DNA of 54,095 bases from Syntrophorhabdales bacterium (lineage in GTDB: Bacteria > Desulfobacterota > Syntrophorhabdia > Syntrophorhabdales > WCHB1-27), in the NCBI GenBank assembly GCA_035541455.1, contig DATKNH010000135.1:1-54095 (forward strand), given 5' to 3'. Under the pieces are notes generated by a model. It worked only from the letters and a program-made list of their open reading frames with translations. It did not search any database and was not told the DNA's origin. Positions 1-8,300 of the stretch are shown here, in pieces; position 1 is the stretch's first letter, and each line of letters starts with the position of its first letter. The position numbers and the translations under genes are program-made.

Positions 1-138
1 CACAGCTATGACCGTTCCCGACCGCTCATTAAAGATATCGTGGCTGAGGATCAAAACCGGGCGCAGTCCGGCTTGCTCCCTGCCTCTTGTCGGGTTTAGG
101 TCCGCCCATCGGATCTCGCCCCTCAATATTCTGGCCAT
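1..138 (-). CDS. mazF: MazF/PemK-family endoribonuclease toxin (partial, C-terminus beyond left edge)
   Basis: Reading leftward from the ATG at 138, 46 codons run off the edge. The visible N-terminus contains RGEIRWADLNPTRGREQ, then AGLRPVLILSHDIFNE, the characteristic first strands of MazF/PemK toxins (G-x-I-x-x-x-D/x-L-x-P followed by the RPVLVLS strand). Members cleave single-stranded mRNA or tRNA in the cytoplasm and are held inactive by their antitoxin. The start overlaps the last 16 bases of the upstream antitoxin gene, as is usual for these pairs, so translation is probably coupled. Length and the C-terminal active-site residues cannot be judged here. Confidence 0.85.
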   Translation of the reverse strand, partial: MARILRGEIRWADLNPTRGREQAGLRPVLILSHDIFNERSGTVIAV

Positions 139-365
139 TGGCTCACATCCTCATTCAGTCCTTCCTCAGCCATGGCTCTCTCGGCAACCTTGTCAAGCTT
201 GGCACATTCGATCGCGAGTCGGCTTCGTTTCAGCCGTAAGAGCTTTTCACTGACGGCTTCCTGGATGACCTGGCTGCGACTTTGATAGACATGCCTTCTG
301 ACTAGCCCATCTAGTTCGCCGATGAATTCCTTATCCAGCGTAATTGCTATCTTTTCTTTGGCCAT
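123..365 (-). CDS. ribbon-helix-helix antitoxin of a MazEF-type module
   Basis: 80-residue protein beginning MAKEKIAITLDKEF, followed by the helix region around LVRRHVYQSRSQVIQEAVSE: a beta strand then two helices, the ribbon-helix-helix DNA-binding fold of CopG/MazE-like antitoxins. Its acidic C-terminus (about residues 50-80) would bind and block the toxin. I chose the ATG at 365 rather than the ATG at 446 because GGGAGG lies about 10 bases upstream and the fold begins there. It overlaps the toxin gene by 16 bases. It probably autoregulates through the inverted repeat on the promoter at 387-405. Confidence 0.85.
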   Translation of the reverse strand: MAKEKIAITLDKEFIGELDGLVRRHVYQSRSQVIQEAVSEKLLRLKRSRLAIECAKLDKVAERAMAEEGLNEDVSQWPEY

Positions 366-386
366 TCTCTCGTCCTCCCGATAATA

Positions 387-422
387 GTATGACATTATAT
401 CATACCAGTACCATGCGAGCAA
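387..422 (-). promoter_or_regulatory. promoter and inverted-repeat operator of the toxin-antitoxin operon
   Basis: On the minus strand a perfect TATAAT (394-399) lies 17 bases downstream of TTGCTC (417-422). The -10 is embedded in a 19-bp inverted repeat, GTATGA-N7-TCATAC (387-405). An operator centred on the -10 box fits autorepression by the ribbon-helix-helix antitoxin; the binding itself is inference. Confidence 0.5.
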
Positions 423-471
423 TCTTTTGGTTTCCATGCGTAACAATTACGTATGCACAAGAATTCATCTC

Positions 472-511
472 ATACTGGATATTCTGCCAAAACGGCAAGT
501 ATATCCAGTAT
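472..511. repeat. long perfect inverted repeat (hairpin) upstream of the toxin-antitoxin genes
   Basis: ATACTGGATAT (472-482) is matched by its exact reverse complement at 501-511. Within the 18-base spacer, TGCC-AAAAC-GGCA forms a second nested stem. The structure sits in a gene-free stretch (366-798) that otherwise holds a 12-bp palindrome CTGGACGTCCAG (649-660) and the repeat element starting at 671. No poly-T follows, so it is not a standard terminator. It may be a remnant of a mobile element or a binding site. Confidence 0.5.
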
Positions 512-670
512 ACGCACACCGGTTTTAACCTTCCGTACCCTTATCCTGTGCGTGGCGAAATGCAGACCCCCTTTCCCATTATACCAGCAACTCCTATACT
601 GTTAATTAGCCGGTGTGACATAACAAACGGAAATCGGTTTGGATACTGCTGGACGTCCAGTGGGTCAATC

Positions 671-801
671 TAAGCCGAGGCTGATTTCGATGTATAACGA
701 GAAGACGAGGGGTCGCCGACCGGAGGCGTACCTTGGGGTACGTTGAGGATCGTGCGATCCCCGAAGTCGACAATGTTAGACGCGAAAGACGCCTCGGCTT
801 A
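671..801 (+). repeat. dispersed inverted-repeat element, copy 1
   Basis: 131-bp element bounded by perfect 11-bp terminal inverted repeats, TAAGCCGAGGC (671-681) and GCCTCGGCTTA (791-801). The interior holds a small hairpin GTACC-TTGG-GGTAC (728-741) that recurs in related form in copies 2 and 3 (1538-1676 and 4560-4733). All three copies share the left motif GAGGC..ATTT.GATG, the central GTACC hairpin followed by GTCGA/GTTGA, and a right motif of CGCGAAAGA(T/C)GCCTCG type. All lie in the same orientation. The right terminus overlaps the stop codon of the methyltransferase gene. No coding capacity; MITE- or REPIN-like by appearance. Confidence 0.7.
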
Positions 802-1461
802 AGGTTCTGATATGCGGCAGCTTATCGAAATCCCCTCCCCACTCCCCCTCTCAATTGTGGTCCTGAATTGCGCATCCCGTTTCGCATACTCCAGGAATTT
901 CTTGATGTCTCTGTCACTGCTCCACAGCACATTGTGCGCGGTGAAGCACCCATTGAGCGGTATCTTCTGCCGTACGTCCTTGAAATACTGGAGATACCAG
1001 TCCTTGTCTGCGTCGCAGAACACGAAATCAAACGGCCCCCTCAATGAGGGCACGACCTTGTGCGCGTCACCAAGGCGCGCATCGATGTACGATTCAACGC
1101 CCGCCTTTTTGAAGTTCTTGCGTGCTGTTTCATGACGCCCTTTATCGATCTCAACGGTAGTCACCGTGCCGCCCGTTTTTGAGGCAGCCCAGGCGAGCCA
1201 TATGGTAGAATGGCCTGTCGACGTGCCTATTTCGAGAATATTCTTGAAGCCTCCCTTGACAACAAGATCATAGAGAATCTTTCCATCCTGATAAGGAACA
1301 TTCCAATAGGACCAGGAGCCATGGTTGTCATTGAGAAATCTTGACACCTGCGCATCAAGATCCGAGGCCCCCTGCGCCCGTCCTTCAGCTGTCACGAAAG
1401 GGGTGCTAAGAACAACCAACCATATCATGATCAGTACAAAGCACTTCAGGAGATATTGCAT
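799..1461 (-). CDS. exported class I SAM-dependent O-methyltransferase
   Basis: 220 residues. A hydrophobic signal peptide (about residues 1-25) precedes a Rossmann methyltransferase domain. Motif I is LEIGTSTGHS (76-85), the acidic residue closing strand 2 is E104 (TTVEIDK), and D150 in FCDADKDWY is the metal/catalytic Asp typical of catechol-O-methyltransferase-like enzymes. The usual second metal-binding Asp-Asn pair reads His176-Asn177 (AHNVLW), an unusual change that could alter metal binding. An exported methyltransferase is odd, since SAM is cytoplasmic; the hydrophobic N-terminus could instead be a membrane anchor. The stop codon lies inside the terminal repeat of the element at 671-801. 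It is the last gene of a leftward group with the FAD oxidoreductase and beta-propeller genes. Substrate unknown. Confidence 0.75.
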   Translation of the reverse strand: MQYLLKCFVLIMIWLVVLSTPFVTAEGRAQGASDLDAQVSRFLNDNHGSWSYWNVPYQDGKILYDLVVKGGFKNILEIGTSTGHSTIWLAWAASKTGGTVTTVEIDKGRHETARKNFKKAGVESYIDARLGDAHKVVPSLRGPFDFVFCDADKDWYLQYFKDVRQKIPLNGCFTAHNVLWSSDRDIKKFLEYAKRDAQFRTTIERGSGEGISISCRISEP

Positions 1462-1537
1462 GCGAAACTTCCTCCATTTTCATTTGCACCCATGAAGGGC
1501 ACCCTGACAGGCAGCACACAAGTCTGCCTATGAGTAA

Positions 1538-1676
1538 TTTTGGAGCGAGGCGCATTTTGATGCATAACGAGGCGCTCCGAGGCACGGGCTACGCAGGCGT
1601 ACCTGGTGGCACGTCGAAGTAGAACGGGCCGAAGGGCAACGAAGCTAGCCGCAAAAGATGCGTCGGACTTCAAAAT
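1538..1676 (+). repeat. dispersed inverted-repeat element, copy 2
   Basis: Related to copies 1 and 3, with imperfect ends: TTTTGGAGCGAGGCGCATTTT on the left pairs with AAAAGATGCGTCGGACTTCAAAA on the right, with mismatches. The internal hairpin is GTACC-TGGT-GGCAC (1599-1612). Shared blocks with copy 3 include CTGGTGG.ACGTCGA and GGGCAACGAAG.TAGCCGC. It fills the space between the methyltransferase and FAD-oxidoreductase genes. Its right terminus contains the TGA stop codon of the latter (1670-1672). Confidence 0.65.
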
Positions 1677-3187
1677 AGAGGCTCGCGCCACTTATACTCT
1701 TTCGGTGTCACTCCTTGCTTCACCGACTCAGCCGCGGCGAACCCTGCAATCTCACCTGTCTGCGTGCACCACGGGAAATTTCTCATGACCATGAAGATTG
1801 TGTCGTAGGTGAAGGAGAGCGACGCACCTGTCAAGAGGAGGTTGTTCACCTTCTGGGGAAGGAAACAGCGATAAGGAACCTCAAATTCATGGACCTTGCT
1901 GCAATCCCAGTGGAAGCTCTTTTTCATAGGCTTTGTGACGGCATCGGGGAACTTGCGGCTGTTGAGAGCATCATCGAGAGAAAGTATGTATTCACCTTTT
2001 GGATGCCTTCCATCGCGCACGCCCAGGTAATGGCTTATATTCGTGACGAAAGCGTTTTCAAATCCCGGCACGTACTTCTTCAGGAATCTCGCCTCTGCAT
2101 CGACAAACTCTCTCATCGCTATCTGACCACGAACCATGTCCTCCATGTTGTCGTCGAGATGGAGCGACCATTCGTAGGGAACATTTTCCCAGAATATGAA
2201 TGTGCCCGGTCCCTGGATAGGGCTCATATCAAGCGTGGGATGACCTATGTAGAGGTTGCCGTAGACGCACGTCCCCGCAAGTCTCGGCCTGAATAGGTCC
2301 GGCGGGATGTCCCTGGCTTCACGGGCAGCAGAAATGAGCTTGCTCAGTGCAGGATCATTCTGGCTCTTCTGGTATCCGGCAACTTTTTCGAAATCTATGC
2401 CGCTCATTATCCAGAGCAGCCCTCCCGGAAGCGGGCGGTTCTTTCCATCCCACGTTACTGTCTCGGGCTGCCCTCCTCCTCCCCGCACAAAAGGAGCGCC
2501 AGCTCGCGCCGCCACTTCAGCAGTGCCTGATCCATCTATGAAAATCTTACCCTTGACCGCTTGCATACCTGTCAGGGTTTTCACGAGCGCAGCCTCAATT
2601 GTCGCAGAACCACCGGCACGCTTCTTCACGATCACATCAACGAATGTCGTATTGTACAATGTTGTCACTTTTGCCTCGTGCAACATCGCCAGCATTACAG
2701 ATCCGCCCGTGTCAGGATTGAACGTGCTTCGGGCAAGCGGACTACCTTGCTTGAGATTCCAATCATAATGCGACAGCGGATTGCCTGCAAAATCAGGGTA
2801 TGCTTTTTCCGTCGCAGTGTATACGTGACCTTCTTTGACCAGCCTCTGCATCAACTCAGTATGAATCCCTCCGACACCTTCGTTGTACGCGCCCTGCAGC
2901 CCCACCGTGTGGACACCTCCCGGCACGTCATAGCGATCTACGAGAACCGCCTTCGCGCCCATTCGCGCGGCTTTCAGGGCAGCGCCGAATCCTCCCGGCC
3001 CCCCTCCGATCACAACCACGTCTGCTTCTGCGGCCACCGGTACTTTTTCTCCGCGCGGTTTGATCTCCTTTCGGCCGGCTCCATACGCAAGACCCCCCAT
3101 GCCGCTGGAAAAACTCGTGCCGAGCAACGCCGCTCCCGTGATTGCAGAGGTTTTCAAAAAATTCCTTCGGTCTGAGTTCGTCTTCAT
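1670..3187 (-). CDS. Tat-exported FAD-dependent oxidoreductase
   Basis: 505 residues. The N-terminus carries a twin-arginine motif SDRRNFLKTS (5-14) and a hydrophobic stretch, so a folded, FAD-loaded protein would be exported by Tat. The dinucleotide-binding motif VVIGGGPGGFGAAL is at 58-71 and a second FAD strand IFIDGSGTAEVAARAG lies mid-protein, matching the FAD-dependent oxidoreductase family with an extended substrate domain. A TTG immediately precedes the ATG used here; both are served by the GGGGGG tract upstream. The beta-propeller gene ends about 25 bases upstream, so the two are almost certainly co-transcribed. The last codons run into the repeat element at 1538-1676. Substrate unknown. 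Confidence 0.85.
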   Translation of the reverse strand: MKTNSDRRNFLKTSAITGAALLGTSFSSGMGGLAYGAGRKEIKPRGEKVPVAAEADVVVIGGGPGGFGAALKAARMGAKAVLVDRYDVPGGVHTVGLQGAYNEGVGGIHTELMQRLVKEGHVYTATEKAYPDFAGNPLSHYDWNLKQGSPLARSTFNPDTGGSVMLAMLHEAKVTTLYNTTFVDVIVKKRAGGSATIEAALVKTLTGMQAVKGKIFIDGSGTAEVAARAGAPFVRGGGGQPETVTWDGKNRPLPGGLLWIMSGIDFEKVAGYQKSQNDPALSKLISAAREARDIPPDLFRPRLAGTCVYGNLYIGHPTLDMSPIQGPGTFIFWENVPYEWSLHLDDNMEDMVRGQIAMREFVDAEARFLKKYVPGFENAFVTNISHYLGVRDGRHPKGEYILSLDDALNSRKFPDAVTKPMKKSFHWDCSKVHEFEVPYRCFLPQKVNNLLLTGASLSFTYDTIFMVMRNFPWCTQTGEIAGFAAAESVKQGVTPKEYKWREPLF

Positions 3188-3212
3188 CAAGGCACCCCCC
3201 TTGTCTGTCGCC

Positions 3213-4373
3213 TTACTTCAATGCTACAGGCTCTGCATCGATTTTGATTCTAAAGACCGTATAGGGTTTCTGTCGTGTGTCTTTGCCTTCCCAATGGACA
3301 GCCTGCCTCTCGATCTGGTTTGCGGTGAAATAGAGATAGCCGTCGTAAGCGACAGAGAGCGTGTCTGGCCAGAGCATCCTCGAGTCGTGCGCTATGGTTT
3401 CAAACGTGCCGTCAGGCAGCATGCGGTGTATGGCATTATGCTCGTAGTCCGTGAGATAGACACGACCTTTGGCATCCGACTCCAGGCCGTCGGATGCTCC
3501 TCCTTTGCACCCGTGGTCTTTCACCGTCTCGGCCACTTTTCCATCAGGCAGCGACTGATCGATCAAGGCATCAACGCTGACGCTGTAGAGATGGCGCGAC
3601 GTAAGAGGAGAGTAGTAAAGTCTTGAGCCATCGCTGCTGATCGCAATGCCGTCGGCGCCTACCTGCAGGGGAACCGGCTTCTGATTGGGAATATAGAGCA
3701 AAAGCGGCTTTCCTTCCACAATGGCGAGCATGCCAGGCACCGGCTTGGTCGTCTCGTGGTCGACAAGGCGTCTCCAGCTCTTTCCTGAGGCCAGGTCCAC
3801 CACGATGATTGCATTGCCTCCCGAATCCGTGATGAAAGCCATCCCTTCCGTTCCCTTTCTCAGGTCGAACCGGACGTCGTTGAGATACGTATTCTTCAGG
3901 GCGATATCTTCAGGGAAGATGATGGTTTTAAAAACCTTGTTCGTTGCCAGATCAATGCCTACGATCTTGGGTCCGCCAAAGCTTGTCGGGCCGAAGGCCA
4001 CGCTGCCCGTGTCCAGGACCCATAACCTGTCCTTCGGATCGATTACCACGCTCTGCACAGAGACAAAGCAATCCTTCTGATTTCCCTTCTCACACGTATT
4101 CATTTTCTGATCAGGGTAAGGAACAATCTTTCCCTTCCTTACCTCGGCCACGGTGTACGCAATGTTGTCTCCCCACTTAGGAAAGTTCACGAACATGCGG
4201 CCCGTGCATGAAACAGTGACACCAGTCGGCATGGGTCCATAAAAGAATGCTACCGGTTCTATCTTTCCCACCGGTCGCTCTTTCGCAAGCTCTTTGGGTG
4301 CTGCCGACAGGCAGGGCAAGGCAGTACCCGCAATCAAGAGAAGTGCTACTGCGACTGCTACGGTTCTATTCAT
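3213..4373 (-). CDS. exported major-royal-jelly/yellow-type beta-propeller protein
   Basis: 386 residues with an N-terminal signal peptide (residues 1-23, MNRTVAVAVALLLIAGTALP). Repeated blade motifs such as DPKDRLWVLDTGS, YLNDVRFDLRKG, AFITDSGGNAIIVVDLASG and YYSPLTSRHLYSV are typical of the major royal jelly/yellow family, related to SMP-30/gluconolactonases. Bacterial members are periplasmic and of largely unknown function; some bind or convert small aromatic or lactone compounds. The ATG at 4373 was chosen over the one at 4397 because GGGAGG precedes it by a few bases and the signal peptide begins there. First gene of the leftward operon with the FAD oxidoreductase. Confidence 0.8.
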   Translation of the reverse strand: MNRTVAVAVALLLIAGTALPCLSAAPKELAKERPVGKIEPVAFFYGPMPTGVTVSCTGRMFVNFPKWGDNIAYTVAEVRKGKIVPYPDQKMNTCEKGNQKDCFVSVQSVVIDPKDRLWVLDTGSVAFGPTSFGGPKIVGIDLATNKVFKTIIFPEDIALKNTYLNDVRFDLRKGTEGMAFITDSGGNAIIVVDLASGKSWRRLVDHETTKPVPGMLAIVEGKPLLLYIPNQKPVPLQVGADGIAISSDGSRLYYSPLTSRHLYSVSVDALIDQSLPDGKVAETVKDHGCKGGASDGLESDAKGRVYLTDYEHNAIHRMLPDGTFETIAHDSRMLWPDTLSVAYDGYLYFTANQIERQAVHWEGKDTRQKPYTVFRIKIDAEPVALK

Positions 4374-4423
4374 CCCTTCCCTCCCCCCTTCGCGCATCCT
4401 CGCGAAGAACTATTTTTCCATCC

Positions 4424-4451
4424 AGTATAATCGACTTGCGAGGAAAATCAA
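4424..4451 (-). promoter_or_regulatory. sigma-70-type promoter of the beta-propeller/FAD-oxidoreductase operon
   Basis: On the minus strand TTGATT (4446-4451) and TATACT (4424-4429) are separated by 16 bases, about 50 bases upstream of the ATG at 4373. Reasonable fit to -35/-10 consensus; untested. Confidence 0.45.
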
Positions 4452-4559
4452 TTCTTTTCAGGTGCACCAGCTCATTGCTCAGATTTTGAACAACGCGAAT
4501 CTGTAACAGTCGCGTCTGGCTGCCGGAGGTGTAATTCAAGTATATGCGAACGCCACTGG

Positions 4560-4733
4560 GGGGCGAGGCAGATTTCGATGGATTTGCCACCCGCGTGATG
4601 GTTGGATCTGGTTCGGTTCCTTTGATTCGTCGCGGGTACCCGGCTAATACAGGGGTATCGGCGCACCTGGTGGTACGTCGAGGAAGGACGGACCGATGGG
4701 CAACGAAGTTAGCCGCGAAAGATGCCTCGCCCC
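4560..4733 (+). repeat. dispersed inverted-repeat element, copy 3 (long form)
   Basis: 174-bp copy with perfect 11-bp ends GGGGCGAGGCA (4560-4570) and TGCCTCGCCCC (4723-4733), followed inward by related TTTCG/CGAAA pairs. Its core CACCTGGTGGTACGTCGAGG and GGGCAACGAAGTTAGCCGC matches copies 1 and 2, but about 40 extra bases sit between the left end and the core. It lies in the divergent region between the beta-propeller operon and the receiver gene. Apparent long ORFs reading through it are low-complexity translations of the repeat, not genes. Confidence 0.7.
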
Positions 4734-4742
4734 TTGCCGCTC

Positions 4743-4771
4743 TTGACAAGCGCCATTCGCTGCCTTACAAA
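4743..4771 (+). promoter_or_regulatory. sigma-70-type promoter of the receiver gene at 4835
   Basis: TTGACA (4743-4748) and TACAAA (4766-4771) with a 17-base spacer, starting 10 bases after the end of repeat copy 3. Confidence 0.45.
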
Positions 4772-4834
4772 GAATCATACCGCCAGTGCGCTGAAGAACC
4801 AGCGAGGTTTAAGGATTAAAGCAGCGCAAAAGCG

Positions 4835-5218
4835 ATGAAGCCAAGCGCAGGGATACTGCTTGTAGAAGATGACTCTTCGCTCATGTTTGTCTTAAGCGAA
4901 TGGCTGAGCGGAGAAGGTTATCCTATTTTTACTGCCGCAAACAGTGCTGAGGCTCTGGCTCAATACAGAGAGCATGCGAAGGACGTGTGCGTTGCTTTAA
5001 TCGATGTTATGCTTCCTGGAACCGATGGACTCACCACAGCTGTTGAAATGCGCAAGATAGATGACGATATAGCGTTTCTTTTTATGAGCGGCTACGAAGT
5101 CGCAGAGATAAAGAAGATTGGCATCAACATCGAGGACATCCCCCGATCAGAGTTTTTTCGCAAACCATTCAGTTTTGAGAACCTGAGAAACAGAATCCGG
5201 TCATTGTGCGCCAGGTAA
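4835..5218 (+). CDS. single-domain response regulator (CheY-like receiver)
   Basis: 127 residues making up one receiver domain. The acidic pocket is E11-D12-D13, the phosphoacceptor is D57 (VALIDVMLPG), the switch hydroxyl is S85 (FMSGYE) and the conserved lysine is K110 (FRKPFS). No output domain, so it must act by protein contact or as a phosphate sink. No kinase gene adjoins it. The next gene, the giant PPDK-like protein, is 150 bases downstream in the same direction; a functional link is possible but unproven. No strong ribosome binding site precedes the ATG. Confidence 0.85.
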   Translation: MKPSAGILLVEDDSSLMFVLSEWLSGEGYPIFTAANSAEALAQYREHAKDVCVALIDVMLPGTDGLTTAVEMRKIDDDIAFLFMSGYEVAEIKKIGINIEDIPRSEFFRKPFSFENLRNRIRSLCAR

Positions 5219-5371
5219 TTCTCCGTTTCCAGAGATCGTGAAGCGACAACGTAGGCTCACGGCTCAAAGATACAGCACTGCCCGGCTGGCACCGCTCTTG
5301 CAAAAATTTTCAATCAGCATTACCATATGCACGCCCACCCTACCAAGATACAGCGGAGAGGTAACAAGAGC

Positions 5372-8300
5372 ATGAACGAACAGGTGAATAACCTGCGCTC
5401 ATCGGCCTTGCAGGTGAATCTGAAAGCGACTGCTGCAGCAGTTGAGATCCCTTCCAAATACGATGTCCTCCTCCGCACCGTGGAAAGTCACTACGGCGTT
5501 CACAAGAAGGCGCGGGAACTGCTTCTGGAGCTGCACCACCCTTACGTCAACTGGGAGTATGTTATGGGTGCCCTGAAGAATCTTTCGGTGGGCGACTTTT
5601 ATGAGATCAACACGCATCCCGAAGGATTGCCAGCCCTCAATGTTATCATGGGCATATACTTCGACGTTATCCGGTCAGCCGGAGAGGATGTTAAGGAGAC
5701 AGCAGTCCGCTATCTGTTCGATTTCATGGACACGGTGGTATCGAAAAGCAGAGAGTTTCTCCCACGGAACCTCGCCCTGCTGCCTCCTCTCTTTGACAAC
5801 CTTTTCGAGGCATCGTCAGCCCAAAAACTTCTTTTCCGAAAGAGTTCCACTTATGTGAAGCCGTTTCTCAGATCAGCCCTCTCCCAGGGAGCAGACCTGA
5901 CGGGGGGGCCCCTGGGAGGCTTTCTTCACAACGTGTTCGGCGCCACCTATCGGTTCTGGCTATCCCAGCCCGATCCTCTGAGGTGGCTGGCACATAACGA
6001 CGAGAGCCTCGAGGGTGCGGCAACCTACAGAGAATTGATCAAGCCTTTGAGCCATGCGGAACTGGAAAAGCTATTGGAAGAACTGAACCCACTGTCAACA
6101 GGCAACGGAGAGGTTAGCGCGTATATCGGAATGCCCGATTATTTTCAGATCGTAAACGGATACCTGCTTATCGCGGACGATCTGGAACGCTCACCGGTCT
6201 TCGCGGGTCGTCAACACCTTGTCAAACTGGACTTCCTTTTTAACATCATCAACGTGGCGGGACTTTCCGATGTCCACGGTACGGCCCTTCGGGAGATCAA
6301 CCACTGTCTGGGCATGGTATTCAGCGAGAAGGACCCTTCAGGCCTGCACGAGTTCGTCAGGAATATATTCGATCTTCTGAAGAAGAGCGGGTCACGCCAG
6401 CAGTATCCCTCCACTATCATCGACTGCATCAGCACAATCGCGAGGGAGGTTTTCAATCAGAAGAACCACGCGCTGGTCGATACCTTCATCAACGAACTCA
6501 TCTCCTTCGGCTTTCAATACCCGGAGGTAAGAGGGTCGACCACCGAGTGGCAGGTGGAGGTCAACCCGGCCCATGTCAAAAATATACGCTGCTGGTTGGA
6601 AATCATCGGCCTGAGGCCGCGATGGACCAAGAGGCTTCTATCGGCTCTTATCATTAATCTCAAGCTGGGAGGCGTCTTCGTGAGGGACACGGACCTCCTG
6701 CAGCGGGACATCTCAGCTTTCCTTAACTCCGACATAGCCCCGGCCTACAACCTGTCTAAGCAGATTCTCAGGATGTTCCCGGTCTATTTCAGCGAGATAG
6801 GCGCAGAGGGTGAGCTGCGTGACATCTCCACCCGGGTGGATGAAGTTTCGCGGAGAAACGACAAACTCATCTATTTTCTTCGGAAGCAGTCTCACGTGGA
6901 GAGCAACAGCCTCCTGGTAGGTTTCATCGAGGATATATTCCGTTACTGGTACACCGGAGAAAGAGAGCACCTGAGAAAGCACCTGCCGGACGAGGTCTTC
7001 GAGCAGGTCCCGGGTAATGGTGAGTATTTCGAGGGCATGCACACGCTCTTCAAAAAGTTATTCGAAACGGTGGGCGCAGGTCCATTTCAATTTCTCTCGT
7101 GGGACAAGGCAAAGATACAACGGGAGATACACAGCGCAAGGAGAGTAAGCGAGCGGGACAGAGAGCGGGCGGGCCTGATGATAAGGCTCTATCAGCTTCT
7201 CTATAAAAAATATCACCCGCAGCACCTGGACCTGCTCAAGGAGCTGGAGGCGGCCCACATATTCGACTCTGAGAAAATTCGCGCGCTCAAGCGTTCGCTC
7301 ACCTCTCAGGAGCACTACAAAAGCCTCGTCGTCATCCTCGGCTTTCTCTCGACATTGAAAGAAAGGATTCTTTCTCCCACCAAAACTACCTTCTTTGAAA
7401 ACATCTATTACAAGCGACATATAGCGGCCGGTATTCCCTCAATGTACGGCACGTACAGGGAAGAAAAACTTGAGGCGGTCGGTTTGTCGCTGCGCCTGGA
7501 GAGCCTGGCCACGACTCTTTTTGAGGAGATGATCGCACAACTTAATCTGAAATTCGTCACGAGAAGCACGCTCACAAAGATCCACAAGTACCTCTGGCTT
7601 TATGTCAAAGCCCTTGACCTTGAGGGCATAGCGACTGAAGGGCTGGTCGCAAAAATCAAGTATGTCACCAGCGCTCTGCAGATAAAGGACTTCTCTATAG
7701 ACCAGTACCTCGATATTTTCCAGTTTATCTCAAAAGGGATTCAGAACGTTATCCGCGATTACTACATAGACGCGCACGGCTCCAACCTTCCGGTCATTAT
7801 CGGGCAGATTTACCAGAAGACAGCAGGTGACGATACGCAGGGCCGCGGCGAAGAGACCATCTACCAGCACTCCGAAAACTTTATACGCTCCATGATCGCC
7901 TCGGCATTCGGCCTGCAGGTACTCGACACTTTTGTAAACAGCATCCTGAGGACACTCGGCGCTGAAATGGAGCGGTTCAAGAGCAACAGACGCCTGCTTA
8001 ACCTGGTGATGGCCTACGATCCCGATCTCACGATCTCACCGATCCACAGGAGAAACGAAAAACTGGACAACCAGATCCTGATCGGTAACAAGGGCTACTT
8101 CCTGAAGCAACTCGCGTCATTCGGCTTTCCAATCCCTCCCGGCTTTATCCTCACGACTGAGGTATTCCGCGCGCACGATGCTGTCGTGGGCTACAAGTAC
8201 ATCACCAACGATCTGAGCGTGAGAATCGGCAACGAAATAAAAAAGCTGGAAAAAGCGGCAGGAGGAACGTTTGGAGACCCGTCGAACCCTCTGCTGCTGT

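Noticed and set aside
1446-1691. 81-residue leftward ORF between methyltransferase and FAD oxidoreductase
   Set aside because: It lies wholly on repeat copy 2 and has no ribosome binding site or family match.
4366-4749. 127-residue leftward ORF through repeat copy 3
   Set aside because: Its translation (ASFAANFVAHRSVLPRRTTR) is the repeat element itself; the same text appears in the ORF across copy 2. It is repeat-derived, not a gene.
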